Source: Mesorhizobium caraganae
Lineage (GTDB): Bacteria; Pseudomonadota; Alphaproteobacteria; Rhizobiales; Rhizobiaceae
Direction of reading: 5' to 3'
Length of the DNA: 64,000 nucleotides
NCBI RefSeq assembly: GCF_016836705.1
Contig: NZ_JAFCGY010000008.1
Span: 1 to 64,000, forward strand
Shown here: positions 9,545-19,183 of the stretch, in pieces
Layout: each line of letters begins with the position of its first letter
Position numbering within the stretch: the stretch's first letter is position 1
Notes under the pieces: generated by a model
The model's database searches: none
Seen by the model: the letters and a program-made list of their open reading frames with translations, nothing else
What the model was told of the DNA's origin: nothing
Translations under genes and position numbers: made by a program

Positions 9545-10582
9545 CGCCGTAGCCGGAGCTCTGTAGGTTCCTCCGTGCGCCATTAGCGCCCAGACGATCC
9601 TTGCCATCTTGTTCGTCAACGCGACCGTCACCGGCATGCGCGGCTTTCGGGCCAGCATGCTGGCCAGCCACGGGCTTGCCTTACATCCGTCGCGTGCGGC
9701 GACTTTTGTGGCCGAGCTCGTTCCGAGAATCAGCCGCTTTCGCAGGCTGCGCTCGCTCATCTTGGTTGTCCGGCCCAGCCGCTCCGTGCCCCCCGCTGGA
9801 GTGCTGCCTGGGCGTAAGCCCCAGCCAGGCGGCGAAGTCACGTCCTCGCCGGAAAGTCGAAGCCGCGGGCGCCAGAGCCACCAGGGCGGTGGCGACGACC
9901 GGGCCGATCCCGGGTATTGTCATCAGGCGCTTGGCGACCGAGTCAGCCTCGGCCCTGATGGCGATCTCACGATCCAGCAGCAGGATCCTTGCCTGGATCG
10001 CCCTGCAGACTGTCGGCGATCACCGCGAGCACCGGGCGCGCCTCGGCCGGCAGCTCAGACGAGGGATCAGCCACCAGGTCGATGAGCTTGCTGACGTGTC
10101 CAGGGCCTTGCCGCACGATTAAGCCAAACTCCATGAGGTGACCGCGTAGGGCGTTGATCAGCTGTGTCCGCAGCCGGACGAGGAGATCGCGTGTTCGGAA
10201 CACTACAGCCGCGTCTTGCGCCTCTGCGCTTTTCGGGGTGACGAAGCGCATAGTTGGCCGTTGCACCGCCTCGCAGATCGCCTCCGCATCGGCCGTGTCG
10301 TTCTTCTGACGCTTTACGAACGGCTTCACGTAGGCCGGCGGGATCAGCCGGACCTCATAGCCTAAGGCGGCAATTTCACGGGCCCAGTAATGGGGCGCTG
10401 GCGCAGGCCTCCATCGCCACCAGACAGCGCGGCTGGCCGGCAAAGAACCCCAGCAGCGCATCCCGTCTCAGCTTTTTGTGAAAGATCACCCCGCCCGACG
10501 CATCGGCGCCATGCGCCTGGAAGAGCATCTTCGCTAGATCGAGACCGATTGTGCTAACTTCATCCACGGACGCCTCCTTCAA
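9545..10582 (-). pseudogene. IS110/IS1111-family transposase, multiply frameshifted
   Basis: The N-terminal RuvC-like part (IGLDLAKMLFQAHGAD, first catalytic Asp), the middle (VKPFVKRQKNDTADAEAICEA), the DNA-binding PGIGPVVATALVAL and GRDFAAWLGLTPRQ, and the end (MLARKPRMPVTVALTNKMARIVWALM) all lie on the minus strand in three different frames. At least three indels therefore interrupt the gene. It resembles the IS1111-type transposase at 27.8-28.8 kb (VRPFVKRQKNDAADAEAI, GRNFAAWLGLVPRQ). Confidence 0.8.
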
Positions 10583-10786
10583 GTGGTGTTCTCAACACCT
10601 CCACTTTGGCACATAGATGCCGTCAGGGGGCGTCCAAGGCTGGAATCTCCAGCCACCGATCGGATCCCCGACCAGAGAGGCTGCAACGGAAAACCTCTCT
10701 ACCAGCCTTCTCGACCACCTCATGAATATGGGCCAGGCTCCCGGCCCAAGGATGCCACGGGTAAAGAAGCTCGTGCTCCGCGATCC

Positions 10787-10950
10787 CGTGGGCGTTCTGT
10801 CGTCGTGTTGTACAACGAGGTGCGCCCGCATGGGGCGATCGGGCATAAGGTGCCGATCTCGTTGCTCAATCCCGATGGCGCCGCCAGCCCGCCATCGTGA
10901 GAAGGCCGGGAAACTCTACCTTCCGGCGGTCCAGAGAATGGTATCGGAGC
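10787..10950 (+). repeat. IS3 OrfB 3' end, copy 1 of a direct repeat
   Basis: The plus strand encodes YNEVRPHGAIGHKVPISLLN, the last conserved part of an IS3 OrfB transposase, up to a stop at 10900 and then the presumed right end. Almost the same DNA occurs in the same orientation at 20960-21125 (shared start GTGGGCGTTCTGTCGTCGTG). The upstream part of the gene is missing in both copies. The stretch 10583-10786 before it shows no gene. Confidence 0.7.
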
Positions 10951-11078
10951 AAATCGAGGCCGGACTCTAATCTCAGATGGAGGAAATTACCCGTGGCAGG
11001 TCAGCGCGACAATAAAAATGTGGGGCTGGTCCACCAGGGATCTCGTGACAGTTCCGCGCGAGTAAAACAGGCTTGTGA

Positions 11079-11828
11079 TCAAACCGGAAAACTGTCCTCG
11101 GGCCGCCGGGCCACTGCGAACAAGGATAGCCCTATCGGCATTCGAACCCGACCCACTAGGTGACGCTCGAAGGCGAAAATCCCGGCAAAGAGTTGGTTTA
11201 GAGGGGCTGGCGGCGGCATGTCGTCGTGGGTTTGTCCGCCGGTCAGCTTGCTTGTTAGCCGCCGCAGCAAGCCAAGCGGAAACAGAAACGTGCTGAAGTA
11301 GCTAATATCCGCCGTCACCAGGCCGGCGCTTTCGATCGCCGATCTCAGGGCGGCGCGGGTATACCGCCGCTTGTGGTGATGCACTTCGTCATGTGCCGAC
11401 CACATCCACGGATGCGCGGGCACCGTGATTAAGATCGCGCCTGCGTGCCGAAGCTTGGGCTTTAGCGCCGCAAGCGAGGCGCCATCCTTCTCGATGTGCT
11501 CGACCACGTCCAGCAGCGCGATTAGGTCGTAACTGCCATCCTGGGCTTCCAGCTGGTCCGGCAGTGCCGCGAAGCCGACCCTGAGGCCGCTCTTGCGGCT
11601 TGCGATCTCGCGCGCGGCAGCGTCGAATTCGACAGCGTCGACCGCGCCGAATTTTTGCAAAAGACCTAGGTTGCCGCCAGTTCCGCACCCCGCCTCAAGG
11701 ATTCGTGCCTCGCCCTTCGGCGGCAGACCAAGCTGGACAAGGAGACGTTCGATTATGGCGCGGCGGCCAGTAAACCACCAATGAATTTCTTCGTTTGCGG
11801 CCAAGCGCTCATAGATGATTCTGTCCAT
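11079..11828 (-). CDS. Class I SAM-dependent methyltransferase
   Basis: A 249-aa Rossmann-fold methyltransferase. Motif I, ILEAGCGTGGNLGLL, lies at about residues 43-57; the acidic end of strand 2 (VDAVEFDAAA) and motif IV (LIALLDVVEHIEKDGASL) follow. Related enzymes cluster with polyprenyl-phosphate glycosyltransferases and act on lipid-linked or surface sugars. It begins 3 bp after the glycosyltransferase frame ends, so it is the last gene of a minus-strand operon with gtrA and the GtrB-like gene. No signal peptide or membrane span, so it is cytosolic. The substrate is unknown. Confidence 0.85.
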   Translation of the reverse strand: MDRIIYERLAANEEIHWWFTGRRAIIERLLVQLGLPPKGEARILEAGCGTGGNLGLLQKFGAVDAVEFDAAAREIASRKSGLRVGFAALPDQLEAQDGSYDLIALLDVVEHIEKDGASLAALKPKLRHAGAILITVPAHPWMWSAHDEVHHHKRRYTRAALRSAIESAGLVTADISYFSTFLFPLGLLRRLTSKLTGGQTHDDMPPPAPLNQLFAGIFAFERHLVGRVRMPIGLSLFAVARRPEDSFPV

Positions 11829-11831
11829 CGC

Positions 11832-12853
11832 TCATCTCCGGAACCAGCTTCCTTGTCGAATCCCAGCATCGATCCCCATCGTAGAGCGGACGATGAACAA
11901 CGGCCTTCCTTTCACTTCGTTGAAAATGCGGCCAATATATTCACCGAGAATGCCCAGCGAGAGAAGATTGAGGCCGCCGAGAAGCAGGATCGCGATCATG
12001 AGAGATGCGTAGCCCGGCGCATCGCGGCCGGTTATCAACGTCAGCAGGATGATGAAGAGCGTATAGCCAAAAGCGAATGTGGAGACCGCCGCGCCGAGAT
12101 AGGTCCAGAGGCGCAATGGGACTGTGGTCGAGGTGGTAATCCCGTCGAGCGCGAAATTCCACAGTTTCCAGTAGTTCCATTTGGTCAGCCGGCTTCGCGC
12201 TTTTCCCTCACAACGGGGACTTCCTGGGTCGGGAACCCGACCCAGGAGACCAGGCCCTTCATAAAGCGCGCGCGCTCGGGCAAGAGTTTCAGGACGTCAA
12301 TCACTTCGCGATCGATCAGGCGGAAATCGCCTACCTCAGCGGGTATTGGTCGTTCCGCCATCTGGTTGTAAGCGGAATAGAAGGCCCGCGCGGTAAGCCG
12401 CTTCAGCGCCGTATCAGCCCTCCGGTCGGCGCGGAGCGCATTGACGATCTTCGCGCCTTCCAGCCAGTTATCAACCAGCAGCGGGATTATCTCCGGCGGG
12501 TCCTGAAGGTCCACGTCGATCGGAATGACGGCGTCGCCCAGGGCATAATTCATCCCCGCCGCCAACGCCGCGTCCTTGCCGAAATTGCGGGAAAGCACGA
12601 CAACCTTGACGGCGGAGTTGTTTCGCCGTTCGGCGGAAAGCGCAGCCAGCGTGGCGTCCGTGCTGCCATCGTCGACGAACACGATCTCGTAAGTACCCCC
12701 CTCGCCAATCCGCCGGGCAGCCTCTTCGAGGCAGGGGATGACGCGCCGGAGGAACGGTGCGATCGCGTCCTGCTCGTTCAGCACCGGAACTATCAATGAA
12801 ATCAGCCGAGATATTCTCTGCGAACTCATCATCCACCCCCAAACCCCGGACAA
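11832..12853 (-). pseudogene. GtrB-like polyprenyl-phosphate glycosyltransferase (GT2), one frameshift
   Basis: DPM1/GtrB-type GT2 enzyme that would transfer a sugar from an NDP donor to undecaprenyl phosphate. The first 222 residues carry the GT2 fold: VPVLNEQDAIAPFLRR, FVDDGSTDATLAAL, and the metal-binding IPIDVDLQDPPEIIPLLV. After REAG (near 12187) the frame hits TGA, but the expected continuation LTKWNYWKLWNFALDGI runs on in the next frame. It then leads to two membrane helices (YLGAAVSTFAFGYTLFIILL; LMIAILLLGGLNLLSLGILG) ending at 11832. One missing C (GGCTG in place of GGCCTG) explains the break. Without it the protein would be about 340 aa and complete. Internal Met codons near 12830 are alternative starts. 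Confidence 0.85.
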
Positions 12854-12868
12854 GGCGTCAATCCCCGG

Positions 12869-13324
12869 CTATCTCGCTTCACACTCGCCTTCCTTGAAGA
12901 CGAAGAGACTATTTCCTAAGAAACCAACGATGAGATAGCTTGCGATGGCTGGAATCTGGGCAAGATAATCACCGAGGCCAAGCCAAGCAGTGGCCGCAAG
13001 TACCACCAGGACATTTACGCAATATGCAAGCAGCATTACTATCAAAAAACGACCAACTCCTGATGCGATCGGTACCTTGCTCCGGAAGGTGAATCGCCGG
13101 TTCAGAAGAAAGCTCACAAATAAGCCTACTGCATATCCGGAAGCATTCGCGGCAATGGATGGCATTGCCACCCAGCCTAGGCAGAAAAAGATCACCGACA
13201 GGCCGACAAACGTGTTGACGCAGCCAACGAAAACGTAGCGAAGAGACGGGCCAAGCCTTGCCAATGGCTCGATGAGCTCGAAAGGCTTGGGTCTCGCACC
13301 ACTATGGGCTCGGCTCGAATTCAC
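12869..13324 (-). CDS. gtrA: GtrA family membrane protein
   Basis: A 151-aa protein with four predicted transmembrane helices, matching the GtrA family (length about 120-150). Members are thought to help move polyprenyl-phosphate-linked glucose or another sugar across the inner membrane, with GtrB supplying the substrate. The family signature NRRFTFRS lies after helix 2 and FLGNSLFVFKEG at the end. It begins with GTG overlapping the stop of the preceding gene and lies 15 bp before the GtrB-like gene, as in gtrAB operons. Confidence 0.85.
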   Translation of the reverse strand: MNSSRAHSGARPKPFELIEPLARLGPSLRYVFVGCVNTFVGLSVIFFCLGWVAMPSIAANASGYAVGLFVSFLLNRRFTFRSKVPIASGVGRFLIVMLLAYCVNVLVVLAATAWLGLGDYLAQIPAIASYLIVGFLGNSLFVFKEGECEAR

Positions 13325-13896
13325 CCGTCCATGCCTTCTTGAAGATAGATGACGGCGTTTTCATCTTTGTATGCTTGCCGCCAGCCTCCGAGTTCATCTA
13401 ACATGGGGATGCGCCCGTCCTCGGCCGCGAGCAACGCCCAATCAATTTCGTGCTCCGCGATCAGCTTTTCGAGGATTGGCTTTCCTGCACTGCTTTCGGA
13501 TTTGTGATCCTCGGCAGCAAAGCCACCAAGAAGGAGCTGATCAGCCCGCCCGTAGATATGTGTCTTGATTCCACGGAAAATTAGCTTTTGTCCCGGACTA
13601 TCAGCATTCAACACATTTCCCGACACGCCATGCTCTCGCACATAGGCGAGTGCGCCCGACGCAGCATTTATCGGCGCGGGCTCCAGATCATTCTTGATGG
13701 CGAGGTAGCAGGCCGCCAAGAGGAGCATCCCACCGCTGATGGCGGGTGGGATCGTCCCAGCACGTTTCGAGAGCGTCCGCGCGTTCCCGGGCTGAAAGCT
13801 CGTGAGGGGCTGGCTGCGCAGCCAGCTCTCCACTTTGAACGGAGGAGCGAGGGGCTCCACACGCAGCGCCATGTTGCTCTCCAAAGCTATCACCAA
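13321..13896 (-). CDS. C-terminal fragment of a GT-C-like membrane protein
   Basis: The part from about 13800 down encodes a hydrophobic helix (ISGGMLLLAACYLAIK) followed by a soluble domain with SGNVLNADSPGQKLIFRGIK and YGRADQLLLGG. That layout is typical of the periplasmic tail of PMT/ArnT-like glycosyltransferases, where a conserved block reads fn-W-G-Y-L-I and then dgRaD. The catalytic N-terminal helices are absent, so I read this as the surviving 3' end of a truncated gene. The first 50 residues look unrelated. It leads into gtrA with overlapping start and stop codons, so it was the first gene of that operon. Confidence 0.5.
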   Translation of the reverse strand: MVIALESNMALRVEPLAPPFKVESWLRSQPLTSFQPGNARTLSKRAGTIPPAISGGMLLLAACYLAIKNDLEPAPINAASGALAYVREHGVSGNVLNADSPGQKLIFRGIKTHIYGRADQLLLGGFAAEDHKSESSAGKPILEKLIAEHEIDWALLAAEDGRIPMLDELGGWRQAYKDENAVIYLQEGMDG

Positions 13897-14434
13897 CCGC
13901 TGAACGACTTCGTGCGCGAGCTCGCTTCTCTCTCAGAAACGGGGCGCACCGTTTTCAAGGGAAGGAGAGCATCACTCGCGCGTGCACTCAGCCCTCACTC
14001 AGTGTTACTGCATCTCAATAGCAACGGTCGTGCCAGGGCCGTTCGCGCGCGGTAAGCTTCTGGTTCGCTTTGAAAAAGTTTGTACGCCGCAGACAGCGGC
14101 CCGTGTTTTGAACCGGACAGCCGTTGTACGGTTGTCAGAAACCGGACAAGGATCAGCCCGTGGTTTGCGCGATTTCCGCACCTCGTCACTCTCTATGAGA
14201 GATTGGCTACGCGTCTGTCGAGCGATAGGTCACTCACCAGTTTCTTCAGCTTACCGTTCCCTCTTTCCTCCTGGAACCGCTTCAACCGACGCATCTCCGT
14301 CGGCGGCATTCTGTCGTAATTGGTGACCGACACTACCGGTTCTTGTAGGCGATGGCGGGGTTCAGGTCAGTTAAAAGCCGCTGACGCTGATATGCATTGG
14401 AATGGGCCTGGTCGAGAGGCTGGCAGGAAGACCT
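13897..14434. other. Intergenic region upstream of the GT-C-like gene; part of a duplicated block
   Basis: About 540 bp between divergent genes. No gene seen. From about 14335 to the start codon the sequence is recognisably the same as 21190-21300 (for example TTCTTGTAGGCGAT and GGAATGGGCCT in both), so the duplication that produced the decayed copy at 21.3 kb included upstream DNA. The Shine-Dalgarno AGGAAG lies at about 14424-14429. Confidence 0.5.
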
Positions 14435-16243
14435 ATGTCAAGAGAGAACCACTTTGCCAAGTTGTCGCTCTTGCTGGAGCGGACCTTGCTGGCTCTGTCC
14501 GCCTTAACCACAGCGATCCATTTCGCTTGGCTGCTGTACTATAGCAACTACGGTCTCCATCTCACAGACGAAGGTTTCTACCTCAACTTCATTGCGAACC
14601 CATTCCCCTACGCCCTCAATATTCCGCCGTCCCTTTTCGGCTTCGTCTATCACTGGCCGTATCAGTGGGTAGGGGGCGATATTGCTGTGCTTCGCATGTC
14701 GAACGTCACGCTTACAATGGCACTGGGCTGGATCCTCAGCTTCCTTGTGATCCGGCGCCTCTGGACAGTGGGTTGGCTGCAGGCGGCGGTGCTATCGGCC
14801 GGGATCGCCAGCATGACATCACTCGTCTTTCGCTTCCGGCTGACGCTCACCCCGAGCTACTATGCGCTGGCCTTTCAGTCGCTTTTGATCATAATGATCG
14901 GCTTGCTACTGGCCGACCGGCTAGGGCGCATGCGCCAAGTCTTAGGGTGGACCTTGGTCGGCGTTGGCGGCTGGTGCTGTTTCATGGCCAAGCCGACCAC
15001 CGCTGCGGCCATTGCCCTCATCGTTATGGTGTATGTCGTCGTTTTGCGCCGAAAGTCGCTGCGGCCCATGCTCGGGGCGGCGCTGGTCGCTCTCGCTCTA
15101 CTGATTATGACCGCCTACTTGATCGACGGCGGCATCACCGGGCTGGTGACCCGGATGGTTAACAGCGCTGAGATGGAAATCCTGCTGGGTGACGGCCACG
15201 AGGTGTTTCGCAGTATTCGGATCGACTGGCTCGCCACTAGTCGCTCGCAAGTCGCCATGGCTGTGTTCCTGGCGGTAGCTCTTCTGCTCAGCATTCTCAT
15301 GGGGTCTACGGACAAGTTGCTCCCATCGCTGGCTCTCGCTGCGGTGTTGATCGTAACAATAGCGATTGCGCTGCTGGGGATCGATCCAATCAGCATCCAG
15401 CCCTCAACCCTATTCCTGGTGCCGGCCTTCACATGCCTGGGCGCGATGCTCTATCGTAAGGGATTGGTTCTGCGCGCCCAGCCTGCCACCAGCATCGCTC
15501 TAGCGCTAACCTTTTTGGTCCTGCCGCACGTGTTCGCACTGGGCTCCAATCTCAATTACTGGTATCTTGGCGCGCTCGACGCCTTGTTCTGGATGCTCGC
15601 GGTCGTTGCTTTCCTGAGCCCTCTTGCGCAACAGGGACGCAGCGTCGCCACCCTATTGCCCCTGACTGTGTTGGCACAGTTGCTCACTGCATCAGTCAAC
15701 AATGATAGTATCCTCAACCCGCCCTGGGACGTGAAAGATCTGCGCGCTTATACCGCTGTCATGCCCATGCCGGGTGGTGGAAAATTGGTGATCGCGGAAT
15801 CCCTCCACCACTATCTGGCCACGGCCAGAGCCAAGGCCCGTGCGGCCGGCCTTGAAGTTGGTACCCCGGTGGTCGATCTCACTGGCGGCTCGCCAAGCCT
15901 GCTGTATGTGCTCGAGACGCGAGCGCTAGGTCTTCCATGGCAGAACGGATGGTTTCCCGGCGGTAGTGCGGTGGCGGTGGAAACGCTCGGACTTGAGAGC
16001 TGCGCCGATCTGGCCAAGGCGTGGGTGCTGATCGAGCCAGAGAGTCAGTATCATCTCGACCAAGCCAGTGTCATGGCCTCCTTTGGAGCCGGGCAGGCGG
16101 ACTACGTCGCCGCCGCTACGTTCGACCCCACCGTCGTTGACCGGGTTTATCCGAATGGTCGGCAGTTTCTGTTAAAGCCAGTTCGCCCCGCCGCGCCGGC
16201 GGAGCAATCGTGCCGGGAAGCCAGGCGACAAACGGCCGGATAG
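14435..16243 (+). CDS. Large polytopic membrane protein, probable GT-C-type glycosyltransferase
   Basis: About 602 aa with some eleven hydrophobic helices and a C-terminal soluble tail of about 150 aa. After helix 1 the first loop contains LTDEGFYLNFI; an Asp-Glu pair at this place is the usual catalytic or metal site of GT-C glycosyltransferases using polyprenyl-linked donors. That, with gtrA, gtrB and a methyltransferase next door, is why I infer a lipid-linked sugar transferase; no named family is certain. ATG 14435 (MSRENHF) has AGGAAG 7 nt upstream and matches the start of the decayed copy at 21.3 kb; an earlier ATG at 14402 is less likely. Confidence 0.65.
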   Translation: MSRENHFAKLSLLLERTLLALSALTTAIHFAWLLYYSNYGLHLTDEGFYLNFIANPFPYALNIPPSLFGFVYHWPYQWVGGDIAVLRMSNVTLTMALGWILSFLVIRRLWTVGWLQAAVLSAGIASMTSLVFRFRLTLTPSYYALAFQSLLIIMIGLLLADRLGRMRQVLGWTLVGVGGWCCFMAKPTTAAAIALIVMVYVVVLRRKSLRPMLGAALVALALLIMTAYLIDGGITGLVTRMVNSAEMEILLGDGHEVFRSIRIDWLATSRSQVAMAVFLAVALLLSILMGSTDKLLPSLALAAVLIVTIAIALLGIDPISIQPSTLFLVPAFTCLGAMLYRKGLVLRAQPATSIALALTFLVLPHVFALGSNLNYWYLGALDALFWMLAVVAFLSPLAQQGRSVATLLPLTVLAQLLTASVNNDSILNPPWDVKDLRAYTAVMPMPGGGKLVIAESLHHYLATARAKARAAGLEVGTPVVDLTGGSPSLLYVLETRALGLPWQNGWFPGGSAVAVETLGLESCADLAKAWVLIEPESQYHLDQASVMASFGAGQADYVAAATFDPTVVDRVYPNGRQFLLKPVRPAAPAEQSCREARRQTAG

Positions 16244-16392
16244 CCAGAAATGAAGCCAATAATGGAAGCTGTGCGAAGCCGAATCGAGATTCCGCAGTTT
16301 ACATACTGCATCAGCGACTTTCTGTTCCTGCCCGGTAATCTATCAGTTCCCACGACCGGACCGGGCGTTCTGGGCGACGCACCGTGGATGTC

Positions 16393-16550
16393 AGAAATAC
16401 CCTTCGCGCTTGTTCTTTTCCATCGAGCCGGCCTCGTCCCGGTCGATCAGCCGGCGCTGGCGTTCCGAGGTTCGGGCAATCAGCATCTCATTGACGATGC
16501 TCTCGAGATCGTCGGCGTCGGAATCTATCAGGGCGATATGTTCAATTAAG
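16393..16550 (-). pseudogene. C-terminal fragment of an unidentified gene
   Basis: The minus strand is open from about 16550 to a stop near 16393 and encodes an acidic then basic helical tail ([18 protein letters not shown], then [15 protein letters not shown]). It has no start of its own and is cut by the IS1182 relic, so it is the end of an interrupted gene that I cannot name. The remainder of 16244-16595 shows nothing else. Confidence 0.3.
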
Positions 16551-16595
16551 GCTTGTTGAGATTCAGCGTGAATTTATGACGGCGGCTACGAGACG

Positions 16596-17460
16596 ATGGC
16601 GGCAACACGCCGCTCGGTACAGGAGTATCTCGACACGTTGGACGATGCCGCGTGGGGGGCGGCGAGCGAGGTGAAGCCGAAGTTCGTATCAAGGTCCGAC
16701 CCGGCGGCTCAGTGGACGGGAGCGATGAAGGGGCATGCCCTCTTCGCCTACGCCACCAACTATCTGATTGACCTGGATCACGCCGTCATCGTGGACGTCG
16801 AGGCAAGCCGCGCCATACGCCAGGCGGAAGTCGGCGCGGCACGCACCATGATCGATCGCGCCCAGGATCGCTTCGGCCTCTATCCGGAACGCCTGGCCGC
16901 CGACAGCGCGTACGGCTCGGCCGAGATGTTGGGCTGGTTGGTGCACGAGCGCGGGATCGAGCCGCATATCCCGGTCTTCGACAAGTCGGAGCGTCGCGAT
17001 GGGACCTTCGAGCGGGCAGAGTTCAGCTATGATCGCAAGCGCGATCTCTACACCTGTCCACGCGGCAAGGAGCTCAGGCAGTATCGTCGGCGGTTCGCTT
17101 CACCCCGCGACGGTGTCGACGACGAGGGCTTCATGCGCTACCGCGCCAGCAAGCTCGACTGCGACGCCTGCGCCCTCAAGCCGCGATGCTGTCCGAACGG
17201 TCCAGCGCGCAAGATCCTACGCTCTATCCACGAGGGTGCGCGGGACATGGCCCGCGATATTGCCGCCACCGACGCCTATGTCACCTCGCGTCGCGAGAGG
17301 AAGAAGGTCGAGGTGCTGTTTGCCCACCTCAAGCGCATCCTGAAGCTGGATCGCTTGCGACTACGAGGACCAAACGGTGCCCGAGACGAGTTCCACCTGG
17401 CAGCTGCCGCCCAAAACCTCCGGAAACTCGCAAAGCTGATCTTCTTCTTCATTCCTGTCG
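16596..17460 (+). pseudogene. IS1182-family transposase, 5'-truncated
   Basis: DDE transposase of the IS1182 group. Seen are LAADSAYGSAEML (second catalytic Asp), the region HIPVFDKSERRDGTF with the following cysteine cluster (CPRGKEL, then DCDACALKPRCCPN), and the Glu-bearing ERKKVEVLFAHLKRIL. The first catalytic Asp region and N-terminal helices (about a third of the usual 450-550 aa) are missing. Its right end has entered an RHE_PE00001-family gene on the opposite strand near 17.46 kb, truncating that gene; the last codons of the open frame (to 17537) are chimeric. Confidence 0.8.
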
Positions 17461-17961
17461 AGATCGTAGATAAGGTCTGGCCGCTCGTCCGAACGCGGTG
17501 GCCTCGCCGGCACGTCGGCGCCGTTCAGGATCCTTGATGAGCGTGCCAGGACGGCATCGATCTCGGCAAATTCCTCAGCCAGAAGATCGCCCTCAGCATC
17601 CTCCCGAACATCGGCTTCAACGGAACTGGCTCCAGCCCCCTCCCCTTCCCGGTTTTTTTGGCCCTCCGCCGCCGGCATGGCGCCACCCCGGCCGGTTAGG
17701 GCCAAAAAACCTTCCCGGCCGAGCGCCCAGTCCGGCTTTTGCGAAAAAAATTCGCCGGCGAGTTCGCAGCACCGCGTGTGCCCGCATGAGCTCGTGGGTC
17801 GGGGTGCGGATGTCCATATGCGCGTCATGCAAGACGAGGTCCTCGAGGTGGACCAGCTCGCCCTCGAGCCACAGCGCGGCGGCCGCGTCAGCAAAGTGCT
17901 GGCGTTGGATGGACCCTTCGCGGACCGGCGAACGGGCCAGCCGCTCGTCGATCCGCGCCAA
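17461..17961 (-). pseudogene. RHE_PE00001 family (DUF1612) protein, N-terminal half, disrupted
   Basis: Close relative of the gene at 57112. The minus strand encodes RIDERLARSPVREGSIQRQH, HFADAAAALWLEGELVHLED and DIRTPTHELMRAHAVLRTRR. After a frameshift near 17740 it continues QKPDWALGREGFLALTGRGG and ends DERPDLIYDLDRNEEEDQL. At that point IS1182 DNA replaces the C-terminal half. The family is common on rhizobial plasmids and has a C-terminal helix-turn-helix; its function is unknown to me. The upstream 150 bp match the region before the 57.1-kb gene. Confidence 0.75.
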
Positions 17962-18110
17962 AACCTCTGTCGCTTTTACTTCCCGATTTCAAATGCCGGC
18001 ATGTCATGTGGCGGTTAGATTTGCGCGCTAGAAATGGCGTGATTTTTCGCTAACGATTTCACTGACTGCTCGATTTGCCTATCGATTGCACACGCGAAAA
18101 CTAGTTTACG
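17962..18110 (-). repeat. Conserved non-coding block, copy B
   Basis: Read on the minus strand, this stretch (from TTTTCGCGTGTGCAATCGAT to GAAATCGGGAAGTAAAAGCG) is nearly the same as 56985-57120. It shares shorter core segments with 51940-52045 and 45200-45250. It lies directly before the start of the disrupted RHE_PE00001-family gene and could hold its promoter. Confidence 0.65.
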
Positions 18111-18379
18111 CATTCCGCCACCACAGGCGGGCACATGGGCTACCCCCGTTTCCTGCTAAGTTCCTGCTGGGACACCCAACGGCGGTGGTTTATTCCCGAT
18201 CGTTCCAGCCGGGCGCAAATCCGCACAAGCTCCGCGCCGATCGCGTCGCGCCGCGGACAGCTTTTCCTCGAAGATACGGTGGCAACCGGCCGTGCCAAGA
18301 TCAGCGCGCTGCCGGTCGAGGTCCGGGCCGCACATCGACACACGGCATTGCCGATGAACACTCGGCCGACGTCGAAATC

Positions 18380-18763
18380 CGGTCGGCCGCTCGTGCTCCC
18401 GGACCGTTGCGAGCCTTCTTCCTGCGCGTGCGAGCCCGGCGCGGACAGCATGTCGCGGCCGTGGCAACCGCACGCAAACTCTCTGTCGTGATCTGGCATC
18501 TGTTGATGAAGGGCGAGAGTTACGCGTGGGCTCGACCCTCCCTGCATGCCAAGAAGCTGCGCGATGTGGAACTCAAGGCCGAGAGCAAGGCTGTGCGCGG
18601 CCAAAAGGGGGCCGCGCACGCCTACAACATCAAGAGCCACCGGGAAGAAGAGCGCCGCTGGGTGGAGCAGGCCGAGGGCGCCTATGCACGCTTCGTCGCT
18701 GGTTGGAACCCGCGAGGTCCGAGAAAGGCGCGCACGGATGCCGCAAACGAGGTGCGACGATAG
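18380..18763 (+). pseudogene. IS110/IS902-type transposase, C-terminal remnant
   Basis: The plus strand reads RARRGQHVAAVATARKLSVV, then IWHLLMKGESYAWARPSL and the basic tail KSHREEERRWVEQAEGAYAR. This is the end of an IS902/IS116-like member of the IS110 family (usual form: VAAVATARKMAVLFWHLLT). Neither the RuvC domain nor the middle is present. The preceding 18110-18380 has no coding signature but resembles, on the minus strand, DNA near 56.8 kb (FIGNAVCRCAARTSTGS versus FIGYAVCRCAARTLTGS). Confidence 0.65.
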
Positions 18764-18876
18764 AAGCTGCGCGGCAGGGCTCTCACCTCGGACCCTGCTC
18801 TTCGCCACGCGGTCGTCCGTGCGCGACAGGAGAATAGCGCAGATTTATCAAAAAGGCTCTTGTCGATCACATCAGT

Positions 18877-19035
18877 GGTCCACGGATGCCTGGCCTTGGT
18901 CGTGCGGTGCTCGATGTCATTCCTGGCGCAGGCGTATTCGAAGGCGTGAGCGCGGAAGAGTTCGCCATTTGCGATGGCCTCCTTGATCAGTGGCACGGCC
19001 GAGCCGCCGGCGCCGGGGGTGGTGAACTGGATGCC
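18877..19035 (-). pseudogene. IS481-family transposase, 3' part
   Basis: The minus strand encodes GIQFTTPGAGG, FRAHAFEYACARNDIEH and RTTKARHPWT, the segment of an IS481 integrase core that follows the second catalytic Asp. It stops short before the catalytic Glu. Its upstream half lies at 20699-20962; the IS110 element in between splits the gene after the codon pair Asp-Asn (LTDN / GIQF). Together they restore the expected family sequence. Confidence 0.75.
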
Positions 19036-19037
19036 GT

Positions 19038-19183
19038 AGCACCTACGGAAGGAATGAGCGGGGGCAGCCGAGACAGCGGTGCGCGCAGCTTTTCGCTGCA
19101 AGCGCGCACCGCTGAAGGCGGCCATGGCCAGTCAAGGTTTCTCTAGAATGTGAGTGTTCACAACCCATTCGGAGAGGCCGACC
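19038..19183 (+). ncRNA. Candidate IS110 bridge RNA (left-end non-coding region)
   Basis: IS110-group elements carry, between the left end and the transposase gene, a non-coding RNA whose loops pair with target and donor DNA. This 146-nt region contains a perfect 12-bp hairpin: AGCGGTGCGCGC at 19075-19086 pairs with GCGCGCACCGCT at 19102-19113, with a further AGC/GCT pair inside the loop. The position and the strong stem suit a bridge RNA. The guide loops have not been defined by me, and the exact ends are inferred. Confidence 0.5.

Noticed and set aside
18140..18808. 222-aa minus-strand open frame
   Set aside because: It is antisense to a recognisable IS110 C-terminal remnant; its only similarity is to the non-coding region near 56.8 kb.
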